Shown one piece after another: positions 15,768-23,183 of a DNA stretch of 64,000 nt (its first letter is position 1; each line of letters begins with the position of its first letter). Under the pieces are notes generated by a model. That model was not told the DNA's origin and made no database searches. It saw nothing but the letters and a program-made list of their open reading frames with translations. The DNA comes from Pseudomonadota bacterium (GTDB lineage Bacteria; Pseudomonadota; Gammaproteobacteria; Steroidobacterales; Steroidobacteraceae): assembly GCA_018241525.1 (NCBI GenBank), contig JAFEDR010000010.1, forward strand, positions 558,001 through 622,000, given 5' to 3'. The position numbers were made by a program, and so were the translations under genes.

Positions 15768-17033
15768 ATGAGTTCAATCGCCGCCCAGACCACCCCCCAC
15801 GACGCCAGCGCCCAGCCATGCCGCTTCTGCGCGGCGCCGCTCAGCCGGACGTTCGTCGACCTGGGCATGTCACCGCTGTGCCAGACGCATATCACGCCGG
15901 CCCAGCTCCAGGAGATGGAGCGCTTCTACCCGCTGCATGCATACGTCTGCGAGTCGTGCCTGCTCGTCCAGCTCGCGGAGTTCGTCGCGCCGTCCGACAT
16001 CTTCAGCGAGTACGCCTACTTCTCCTCGTACTCAGACAGCTGGGTGGAGCACGCGCGGCGCTACGTCGAGGCGGTCAGCGAGCGATTCGCGCTCGGCAAG
16101 AACTCGCTGGTCATGGAGATCGCCAGCAACGACGGCTACCTGCTGCAGCACTTCGTCAAGAAGGGCGTGCCGACGCTGGGCATCGAGCCCGCCGCCAACG
16201 TGGCCGAGGCCGCGCGCGGACGCGGCGTGCGCTCGGTGGTCAAGTTCTTCGGCCGCCAGACCGCGCGCGAGGTCGCGGCAGAGTACGGGCGCCCGAACCT
16301 GCTGCTCGGCAACAATGTGCTGGCCCACGTGCCGGACCTCAACGACTTCGTCGCCGGCATGAAGATCCTGCTCGCGCCGGACGGCGTGATCACGATGGAA
16401 TTCCCGCATCTGTACCGGCTGATGCAGGAGAACCAGTTCGACACGATCTACCACGAGCACTTCAGCTACTTCTCGTTCCTGACGGTCGAACGCGTCTTCG
16501 CGCATCACGGCATCACGCTGTTCGACGTCGAGGAGCTGCCGACCCACGGCGGTTCGCTGCGCATCTACGGCCAGCACTCGGAGTACCCACGCGCGGTCGG
16601 TCCACGGGTGGTCGAGCTCAGGAATCGCGAACTACAGGAGGGCTTCGCCACGCTCGAGCGCTACAGCGCGTTCGGCGAGCAGGTGAAGGCCACCAAGCGC
16701 GACATCCTGCGGTTCCTGATCGACGCTAAGGCGGCGGGGAAGCGGATCGCCGGTTACGGCGCCCCCGGCAAGGGCAACACGCTGCTCAATTACTGCGGCA
16801 TCCGGCAGGACTTCCTCGACTACACCGTCGACCGGAACCCCTACAAGCAGGGCAAGTACACGCCCGGCACGCACATCCCGATCCTCGATCCGTCGGCGAT
16901 CGCCCGCACCAAGCCCGACTACCTCTTCCTGCTGCCCTGGAACCTCGCCGAGGAGATCACGCAGCAGTGCGCGTTCATTCGCGAATGGGGCGGGAAGTTC
17001 GTCGTGCCGATCCCGCGGATCAAGGTGCTCTGA
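15768..17033 (+). CDS. SAM-dependent sugar C-methyltransferase (TylCIII/Methyltransf_13-14 type)
   Basis: Protein of 421 residues with the three-part build of NDP-hexose C-methyltransferases: an N-terminal zinc-binding domain with Cys18, Cys21, Cys61 and Cys64 (CRFC and CESC), a SAM-binding Rossmann domain (VMEIASNDGYLL at ~115-126; LLGNNVLAHVPD), the catalytic-region EFPHLYRLM and YHEHFSYFS, and a C-terminal domain with GYGAPGKGNTLLNY. The family adds a methyl branch at C3 of a 4-keto sugar. Such a 4-keto substrate would fit the divergent RfbF/RfbC/SDR operon, although no 4,6-dehydratase is in the window. The ATG at 15768 is chosen because the zinc domain starts soon after; the frame is open further upstream into the divergent promoter region. 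Confidence 0.9.
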   Translation: MSSIAAQTTPHDASAQPCRFCAAPLSRTFVDLGMSPLCQTHITPAQLQEMERFYPLHAYVCESCLLVQLAEFVAPSDIFSEYAYFSSYSDSWVEHARRYVEAVSERFALGKNSLVMEIASNDGYLLQHFVKKGVPTLGIEPAANVAEAARGRGVRSVVKFFGRQTAREVAAEYGRPNLLLGNNVLAHVPDLNDFVAGMKILLAPDGVITMEFPHLYRLMQENQFDTIYHEHFSYFSFLTVERVFAHHGITLFDVEELPTHGGSLRIYGQHSEYPRAVGPRVVELRNRELQEGFATLERYSAFGEQVKATKRDILRFLIDAKAAGKRIAGYGAPGKGNTLLNYCGIRQDFLDYTVDRNPYKQGKYTPGTHIPILDPSAIARTKPDYLFLLPWNLAEEITQQCAFIREWGGKFVVPIPRIKVL

Positions 17034-17036
17034 AGG

Positions 17037-17060
17037 CAGGCACCCGCCCCGGGGCGCCTG
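17037..17060. terminator. Possible stem-loop between convergent genes
   Basis: CAGGC at 17037-17041 pairs with GCCTG at 17056-17060, with an inner CCC/GGG pairing and one mismatch. It fills the 32-bp gap between the convergent methyltransferase and deacetylase genes. There is no T-tract on either side, so intrinsic termination is uncertain. Confidence 0.35.
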
Positions 17061-17065
17061 TACGC

Positions 17066-17965
17066 CTAGCCGGCGACGGTGGCGGCCAGCAAGCCGCGAC
17101 CGCTCAGCACATCACGCATGGTGCCGAAGCGGAAGTCCCGCAGCAGTCGCGCCAGCCGGCCGTAGGTGTGCCGCAAATTGACGTAGTGGCGGAAGCGCGA
17201 GCGCCACGACAGACCCGCCATCACCGGTTGCTCCGGATCGACTTCCCAGGGATGCAGGTAGAAGACCAGTGGCCGCCCCTGCGCGCGAATCCGGCGCATG
17301 CCGGCGCGAAAGAGGCCGTAGGGATAGATCCGGAAATAGCCGCCGCCAGCCATCGGCACATTGAGCCCGAGCAGTGGCAGCGTGCTGAGCGGGAACTCAA
17401 CGAGCGGCCGACCGGCCGGCGTCGTCAAGACATGCGGCTCGAGCGGGGCGCCCGGAATGCCGTAGCGATCGTGACGCACCGGAAAGATGCTGGAATCGTA
17501 ACGAAACCCTTCCTCCACCAGCACGTCGAGAGCCCAGCGTGACGATTCCACGATCGAATACGTCGCCGCCCGGTAGCCCTCGACCGGGCGCTGCACCTGG
17601 TCCTCGAGCAGTCGCTTGCTGTCGCGGGTCTCGCGACGAAACTCATCCGGGCTCTGCTGGTAGACGAGCCGATGCGACATCCCGTGGCAGGCCACCTCGT
17701 GGCCGCGGCTCGCGATCTCGCGCACCAGGTCCGGCTGACGCTGCGCGACCCAGCCGAGCACGAAGAAGGTGCCGCGCACTGCGTGCTCGTCGAGCAGGTC
17801 CAGGATGCGGCGGGTGTTCGCTACCACCCGGCTCTGCTGGCTACCCCAACTGTCGCGGGAAACGACGGCGGAGAGCGCGTCGACCTGGAAGTAGTCCTCG
17901 ACGTCGATCGTGAACGCAGCGTCGAGGACGTCAGCCGCGTTCGGCGGCACTACCCGTGTCAGCAT
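17066..17965 (-). CDS. XrtA/PEP-CTERM-associated polysaccharide deacetylase (NodB domain + DUF3473)
   Basis: Carbohydrate esterase 4-type protein of 299 residues. The NodB motif 1 reads TIDVEDYFQ (catalytic and metal Asp), motif 2 is the HEVACHGMSH histidine pair, and motif 3 is YRAATYSI. The C-terminal region with FRIYPYGLFR and PLVFYLHPWEVDPEQP matches the DUF3473 extension typical of deacetylases that accompany exosortase A EPS loci. It would deacetylate N-acetylated sugars of the polysaccharide or its lipid-linked precursor. The start at 17965 (MLTRVV) overlaps the upstream ATP-grasp gene by 35 bp; a longer start at 18076 would overlap by 146 bp. In the usual arrangement this gene sits inside the main EPS operon; here it is over 15 kb away from it. 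Confidence 0.9.
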   Translation of the reverse strand: MLTRVVPPNAADVLDAAFTIDVEDYFQVDALSAVVSRDSWGSQQSRVVANTRRILDLLDEHAVRGTFFVLGWVAQRQPDLVREIASRGHEVACHGMSHRLVYQQSPDEFRRETRDSKRLLEDQVQRPVEGYRAATYSIVESSRWALDVLVEEGFRYDSSIFPVRHDRYGIPGAPLEPHVLTTPAGRPLVEFPLSTLPLLGLNVPMAGGGYFRIYPYGLFRAGMRRIRAQGRPLVFYLHPWEVDPEQPVMAGLSWRSRFRHYVNLRHTYGRLARLLRDFRFGTMRDVLSGRGLLAATVAG

Positions 17966-19109
17966 GGTCGCTCGTAACCGCCGGTGCGGCGGCAGCCCAC
18001 CAGATTCGACGCAGGTAATGATACATGAGCGCCGGTTGGCGCCACGGCGAGTCGGCCAGACTGCGAACCACCGCACCGAAATCAGCGAATCGCAGCGTTC
18101 GCGGCCGACGCAGGCGCGCGTACAGGAACTGCGGGAACAGCACGCACTCGCGATCGACCCGCGGGCGACGCGCTACGAAGTTCCGCTGGCCCTTCAGGAA
18201 GGCGGCGAACATCTCGAGAAAGGGCACGCCGCAGCGCTCAGCCGCCATGATCGCCGCCCACGGTCGGGGATTGAACTCGAGGAAGACAAAATCGCTGTCG
18301 GTGATGATGAACTCCGCGCAGCCGAGCCCATTCCAGTTCAGGAGCCGATAGACCTTGGCCGCGTAGTCCGCCAGCCGTTCGGCATCGATGGACTGCACGC
18401 GGATCGAAGGCCCGGTTCCAGCCGGGTACGCCTCGATGGTCTTCTGCGCGAATAGCTGCACGACCGCGCCATCGACGGCGAGCGCGCCGACGAGGCAGCG
18501 CGGACCCTGGATGAATTGCTGCGCGAACGGCGGCGCGGGCGACACCCGCTGCAGCTCGGTGTAGGCACGCTCGAGGCGCTGCGGGTCAGCAACGATTCGC
18601 ACCTGCTGGCCCGAGGTGCCCTGCGTTCCGCGCACGACCAGCGGCAAGCCGAGCGCTTCGGCCGCGGCTTGCGAGGAAGCCGCGCTCGGCATCGCCACCG
18701 AGCGCGGCACCGGCACGCCGGCCGCGGCGACCGCCTCGTACATTCGCTGCCGATCGGCCAGCAGCGCCTGCTGACCGGCGGACAGCCGCGGGAAGACACG
18801 CGTTGCCAGAGACTCCGGCAAGTCCGCGAGCCGCTGGATGCCGAGCTCGTTGGTCGGGAACACGATGTCGTGCGGGTGCCGCTGCAGGTACGCGGCCACC
18901 TCGGCGACGAATCGCGGATCATCGCTGCCGCAGAACGGCACGTGCCGGCAGAATCGACCGAGCGCCGCGGCCTCGACGACCATCGGCCCGGCGAGCGTCA
19001 CGCGGAATCCGGAATTCGCCAGCGCGGCGATGACGTACGGCGTCTGGTCCCAATTCGAGTCGAGAACCAGGATGCTCGGCGATGCCCGGCCGGGGTCGCC
19101 AGTCATCAC
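17931..19109 (-). CDS. ATP-grasp domain protein of the EPS locus
   Basis: ATP-grasp enzyme of 392 residues, a family that ligates a carboxylate to an amine or thiol through an acylphosphate. The N-terminal pre-ATP-grasp domain (ILVLDSNWDQTPYVI; PTNELGIQRL) resembles carbamoyl-phosphate-synthase-like members. The ATP-grasp core contains GLPLVVRGTQGTSGQQV, FAQQFIQGPRC and the metal-binding FVFLEFNPRPWA (Glu and Asn). The product is unknown; amino-acid or acyl attachment to a sugar is a reasonable guess. It overlaps the deacetylase gene by 35 bp, so the two are translationally linked. An Asp- and Ala-rich tail follows the core. Confidence 0.82.
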   Translation of the reverse strand: MMTGDPGRASPSILVLDSNWDQTPYVIAALANSGFRVTLAGPMVVEAAALGRFCRHVPFCGSDDPRFVAEVAAYLQRHPHDIVFPTNELGIQRLADLPESLATRVFPRLSAGQQALLADRQRMYEAVAAAGVPVPRSVAMPSAASSQAAAEALGLPLVVRGTQGTSGQQVRIVADPQRLERAYTELQRVSPAPPFAQQFIQGPRCLVGALAVDGAVVQLFAQKTIEAYPAGTGPSIRVQSIDAERLADYAAKVYRLLNWNGLGCAEFIITDSDFVFLEFNPRPWAAIMAAERCGVPFLEMFAAFLKGQRNFVARRPRVDRECVLFPQFLYARLRRPRTLRFADFGAVVRSLADSPWRQPALMYHYLRRIWWAAAAPAVTSDHADTGSAAERG

Positions 19110-19285
19110 GCGAAGCCGCGAACGCCTGTCATCCCCCTAGTATCGCACGCACACTTCAGCGCCGTCTGACGACAGCCTGTCGCAGGGTCAGCACTGGCGG
19201 CGATTCGCGACCGTAAAGATCTGCCAAGCGCCCTGCACCGCCTTGGTGCGGTCGGTCCGCCGGTGGCGAACCCTGCCTGACCGGC

Positions 19286-20698
19286 TCAGTGCACGGTCAG
19301 CTGCAAGGGTGCAGATGGCACGGGCGTGGCGGTACCGCTGACACTGTAAACATGCACGATTGGCCAGGGCGTGCTGCTGCCGCCACCCGGGCGGTAGGCG
19401 TTGCCTTCGGCGACGTACAGGATGCCGTTCGTCGAGTCGTACGCCGCGCCGACGATGTCATTGAAGTTGTCGGAATCGGTCCAGGGCCAGTCGCCACTCG
19501 GGTCGAAGACCGTGTAGGGACCCACCGTATTCGCGGCCTTCGTGCCCTGCGCCACCTGCGCGAGGTCATCCGGATCGATGAACAGGAGCCGCGGCCGGTA
19601 CGGGCCGTTATGGTAACCCTTGTTATTGGTCACCGCGATCGGCGCCGGGCAGTCGACATACCCGGTGCCGTAGCAGTACGGCGGCGTATTCGTGCCGACC
19701 GCGCCGTGGCAGCCGTCGCCACTTGCCGTGGGCGGACAGGGATTCGAGTCATCAAACGTGCCGTGGCGTCCGACCAAGATCAGGGCCTTCTTCGTCCCGC
19801 GCGCGACCCAAGCACCACCGTGCCAGCGATCGCCAGCGGAGTAATAGGTGTAGTTCGGGTCACCGTTCAGCCGGAACTGCATCCACGTCGTATCGCTCGT
19901 GTGCAGCGTGATGCTGTTGAAGTACATCAGGGGTACGGCCGAGAGGTTGGCACCGGCGGCCAGTGAACTGTCCAGCCAAGGGCCGATGGCCGTCAGGACG
20001 GGGCCCATCGATCCTCCGGCCGCGCCCGCCTCGCGGTAGCGCCCGACGAGCAGCGAGCGTCCGCCGGTGTACTGGTCGGCCCATGCCTGATCGATCGGGA
20101 TGATGTAGTCGCCATACTTCTGGCCGTGGTAGGCGGAATCGAACGTGCTTGCCGCCGGCCCGACGTGCCACAAACCGACCGCGCTGGCGGCCGACAGGTC
20201 GACGTTGGAGCGGCCGATCGACGGATAGTCGACGCCGGCGACGTTGTAATAGATGTACGTTGTCCAGTAGATCTGCGCCGTCGTGTGCGCGCCGCCCGCC
20301 GGCAGGTAGGCCACCGCGCCGAAGCTGTCGTTGCTGCCCTGGTTGACGCTGCCCGTGATGCCGTTGACCGACCGGATCTCGTTCGCGACGGGCAGCGCAC
20401 CGGAGTTCGTCGTCTTGACGGGCGCCGGAATCGTGATCTCCGCGACCCAACCGCGGTTCGAAAAGATCAAGCTGCCGGGATAGCCGTCGCCTCCGCCGCT
20501 CGGATCGCCGTCTGGCCGGAAGGTCATCGAGGCCGCCGCGGCGATAGCGCCCATACCCGCGTACGGATCGGTCGACGGTACCCGGAAGGCGCCCAGATAG
20601 GTCAGATCCGTCGGTAGCAGGCGATCAGCTGCCGCGGCGCCCGCCGCCAGCAACAGCGCTCCGGTGACCACGGTCCGTGCAAAAGCTGAGAGTTTCAC
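19286..20698 (-). CDS. Secreted protein of unknown function with a short PSAPLQL-type C-terminal tail
   Basis: Protein of 470 residues that I do not recognise. A signal peptide (MKLSAFARTVVTGALLLAAG, cleavage near AAA-AD) shows export. The mature part is rich in Gly, Tyr, Ser and Asn, with segments such as LIFSNRGWVAEI, YIIPIDQAWADQY and ILYVAEGNAYRPGG that look like blades of a beta-propeller or other all-beta fold. Four cysteines cluster at about 325-355 (CPP, GCHG, YCYG, DCPA). The C-terminus ends TPVPSAPLQLTVH with no PEP-CTERM motif, transmembrane helix or lipobox. It lies between the ATP-grasp gene and a beta-helix protein gene, all on the minus strand. A role outside the cell on the polysaccharide is inferred from context only. 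Confidence 0.72.
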   Translation of the reverse strand: MKLSAFARTVVTGALLLAAGAAAADRLLPTDLTYLGAFRVPSTDPYAGMGAIAAAASMTFRPDGDPSGGGDGYPGSLIFSNRGWVAEITIPAPVKTTNSGALPVANEIRSVNGITGSVNQGSNDSFGAVAYLPAGGAHTTAQIYWTTYIYYNVAGVDYPSIGRSNVDLSAASAVGLWHVGPAASTFDSAYHGQKYGDYIIPIDQAWADQYTGGRSLLVGRYREAGAAGGSMGPVLTAIGPWLDSSLAAGANLSAVPLMYFNSITLHTSDTTWMQFRLNGDPNYTYYSAGDRWHGGAWVARGTKKALILVGRHGTFDDSNPCPPTASGDGCHGAVGTNTPPYCYGTGYVDCPAPIAVTNNKGYHNGPYRPRLLFIDPDDLAQVAQGTKAANTVGPYTVFDPSGDWPWTDSDNFNDIVGAAYDSTNGILYVAEGNAYRPGGGSSTPWPIVHVYSVSGTATPVPSAPLQLTVH

Positions 20699-20736
20699 TG
20701 GATTCCCCTGCAGGCGGCAGCGCGGTGCGCGCCGGA

Positions 20737-21984
20737 CTATCGAACGACCAGATTGGTGGGAGAGCTAGGCGTCAGCGTGCGGCCGAACTGATCGGCGCCG
20801 ATGTCCACGGCGCCGGACGGGCGCGGATCGCCGTCGAAGTCGTCGACCAGCCCGGCGACGGCGGTGCCTTTTCCGATCACGGCCGGGACGGCGCTCGCGA
20901 GATGAAGGTCCGGCGTCGTGACGCTGACAAACCACGCATCCACGGCGGCGGTAACGTTGGTCTGCAGCGTAGCGCTGGCGCCGTCCCGATTCAGGATCTG
21001 CTTGTTCGTCAGGTTGTTTGCGAGCAGTACGCCCGTCGTATCCGCAAATCGATACTCGATCGTCCAGCCAAAGCCGTCCTCAAGGATCACGGTGTTGTTG
21101 TAGACCGAACTCGACGGGCTGTCGATCAGTGCGATCCCGACATCCGCGAACGGCCCGGCAGAGGCCGCCGACCTGAATACCATGTTGTTGCGCACGACGC
21201 CGCGCTGATTGCCCTGACCGTCGAGACCGAAGCCGATGCCGCGGTCGCAGTTGACGATCAGGTTCTTCTCGACCGTGTTGTCAGCCGACCCGTCCCAGAA
21301 ATGCACGGCGAACTCAGCCACCGAGGCGCTGGGGCTGATGATTGAGCGGAACGTGTTGCCGCGCACCGTCCAGCCGTGTGCGGCGTGAGCGTCGATGCCT
21401 CCGATGTAAAACTGCGGCCCGATGCCGGCCGTGTACTCGAATACGCAATTCTCGACGAGGCCGTTATCCGAATGCATCGCCGGGAGCGTCGGGTCGTTGC
21501 TGACCTTCAGCATCTGCTCATAGGCATCGCGCAGGATGCAGTTGCGGATTACCGGTGCCTGCGCGCCCTGCTCGCCCGCGACCTGGATCAGGTGCCAGCC
21601 GCTTTTTCGCAGCGTCACTCCCGAGAGCGTGAAATTGCTGCCCGCCACGCGGATCACGTTACCGACCTTCGCGGACGCGCTCATCGCGTCGCCCTCGATG
21701 ATGACGTTTTCACGTACGCCCGACTGCCCCTGGATCGTGACATTGGGGACGTTGACGTACAGCGTATCGGAAAGCGTGTAGGTGCCGTCCGCCAACAGGA
21801 TCGTCGTGCTGCCGCCCGCGTTGTTGGCGGTGTTCACGGCCGCCTGCAATTGTGCCGCCGTCGAGACGGTCACCGTGCCGGCGAACGATGACGTCGCGAC
21901 GGCCGTCAGCACGAGCGAGGCCACGACAGGACCGAGCACCACGTGGCGTCGAGACTGGCGCGGAAGGGCGTGCTGGGTTGCCAT
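20737..21984 (-). CDS. Secreted right-handed parallel beta-helix protein (pectate-lyase-like; choice-of-anchor-Q-like end)
   Basis: Secreted protein of 415 residues with a signal peptide (hydrophobic ~15-35, cleavage near SFA-GT). The start of the mature part, TVSTAAQLQAAVNTANNAG followed by TILLADGTYTL and VTIQGQSG, is the classic entry into a pectate-lyase-like parallel beta-helix. Repeating short strands with Asn ladders follow (VIRNCILRD, LVENCVFEY, TVRGNTFRS, TVEKNLIVNC, VVRNNMVFRS, VYNNTVILE). The end, SGAVDIGADQFG, resembles the choice-of-anchor Q region, then TPSSPTNLVVR. Such proteins are polysaccharide lyases, epimerases or binders; no catalytic residues could be assigned. The gap to the next minus-strand gene is 38 bp, so co-transcription is likely. 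Confidence 0.8.
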   Translation of the reverse strand: MATQHALPRQSRRHVVLGPVVASLVLTAVATSSFAGTVTVSTAAQLQAAVNTANNAGGSTTILLADGTYTLSDTLYVNVPNVTIQGQSGVRENVIIEGDAMSASAKVGNVIRVAGSNFTLSGVTLRKSGWHLIQVAGEQGAQAPVIRNCILRDAYEQMLKVSNDPTLPAMHSDNGLVENCVFEYTAGIGPQFYIGGIDAHAAHGWTVRGNTFRSIISPSASVAEFAVHFWDGSADNTVEKNLIVNCDRGIGFGLDGQGNQRGVVRNNMVFRSAASAGPFADVGIALIDSPSSSVYNNTVILEDGFGWTIEYRFADTTGVLLANNLTNKQILNRDGASATLQTNVTAAVDAWFVSVTTPDLHLASAVPAVIGKGTAVAGLVDDFDGDPRPSGAVDIGADQFGRTLTPSSPTNLVVR

Positions 21985-22151
21985 AACGCGAGTTTAGCGG
22001 CCGCTGCCGAATTCCGGGCGCATGCAAGTGTCGCCGGATGGCGCCAAAGCCGTCTCGGCGGCGCCGTCGGTGACCGGCCCGCGCGACGACTGAGACGCAG
22101 TACGCATTTCGACCGCGAGAATCCCCTACGGCCGCCCGCGTCGCCGCACTC

Positions 22152-23183
22152 TCAGCGCCGAGCTTCGTCGTCCACGGTGGCCGCGTGCGCGCGCACGTCG
22201 CCGCGCAGCCAGCGCAAGCCCACGAGCCCGGCGCGCGCCAGCGGCGCGCCCCACGGCTGCGTGGCGACCGTCGCCAGGGTATCGAGGCCCCACGGCACCC
22301 CCGCACGACCTGCGGCGAACTTCTCGCGCAGCGCGGCACCTTCACGCCAGCGGCCGACGGCAGCCAGGGCGCACGCGCGCTTCGCCGCCTTTGTCGCCAG
22401 CAGGCTCTCGAGCAGAGGCCGCAACGGAGCCGGGCAGACAGCGCGGACGTCGTCCGGATGCTTCAGGACGGGCTCCAGAGGTCGCGACGCCAGCGTCCCC
22501 AGGTGACTGAGCCCGGCGGCGCCTTCGTCGACGCACATCCGCGGTTCGAGGTCGAGATGCACGGCGTGACGCAGCAGGACGCGCAACCAAAGGTAGCTGT
22601 CTTCGCCGTAGGTACAGCGCTCCGCATCGAAGAACCCACCGAATTGCTCGAGTACCGGACGGCGCACGACGGTCGTCACGGGAAACAGATACGTCAGCAC
22701 CGCGAGGAACTCCGCCGTCGGCGTCCGCGCCGTCGCCAGGAACTTCCCCTCGCGCAGCCCGCGCTTCAACCAGTGCTCGCGAGGGTCACGCTCCGCACCG
22801 CTCGCTGCCCGGGTGCGGTGGCCGCTTGTGCAAGCCGCGATATCGGCATCGGCGCCGAGCACCTTGACCGCGTGCTCGAGATAATCCGGAAACCACCAGT
22901 CATCGGCATCGAGAAAGGCCACCAGCGAACCCGTGCCCGCGCGCCAGCCGCGGTTGCGAGCGAGTCCCGGACCTTGATTCGGCTGCTCCAGCACTCGGAT
23001 CCGCGGGTCTGCGATGCCGCGCGCAATCTCGCCGCTGCCGTCGGTACTGCCATCGTCGACCACGATCAGCTCGAAATTGCGGAATCGCTGCGACAAAACG
23101 GAACGGAGCGCACGGGCGACGTAGGGCGCCTTGTTGTAAAGTGGCACCACGATAGTGATGAGCGGCGGTTCCGTGTCAGCCAT
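22152..23183 (-). CDS. Family 2 glycosyltransferase
   Basis: GT-A fold inverting glycosyltransferase of 343 residues. The N-terminus PLITIVVPLYNKAPYVARAL is followed by the nucleotide-binding VVDDGSTDGSGEIA and the metal-binding DxD equivalent FLDADDWW; a QW-like ERCTYGEDSYLWLRVL follows. No membrane segment is obvious, so it is probably peripheral at the inner membrane. The start at 23183 (MADTEPP) is chosen because the domain begins there; an in-frame extension to 23339 would cover the divergent gene's 5' end. Sugar donor and acceptor cannot be read from sequence. Confidence 0.88.
   Translation of the reverse strand: MADTEPPLITIVVPLYNKAPYVARALRSVLSQRFRNFELIVVDDGSTDGSGEIARGIADPRIRVLEQPNQGPGLARNRGWRAGTGSLVAFLDADDWWFPDYLEHAVKVLGADADIAACTSGHRTRAASGAERDPREHWLKRGLREGKFLATARTPTAEFLAVLTYLFPVTTVVRRPVLEQFGGFFDAERCTYGEDSYLWLRVLLRHAVHLDLEPRMCVDEGAAGLSHLGTLASRPLEPVLKHPDDVRAVCPAPLRPLLESLLATKAAKRACALAAVGRWREGAALREKFAAGRAGVPWGLDTLATVATQPWGAPLARAGLVGLRWLRGDVRAHAATVDDEARR

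Noticed and set aside
19286..21984. PEP-CTERM sorting signals on the two secreted proteins
   Set aside because: Neither has a P-E-P motif followed by a membrane helix and basic end; both stop after a short Pro-rich tail.
15671..22034. The 10-mer gcaagtgtcg occurring both at 15671 and at 22024, each upstream of a gene, as a shared operator
   Set aside because: Only two copies, in different relative orientation to the genes, and short enough to recur by chance in 64 kb.
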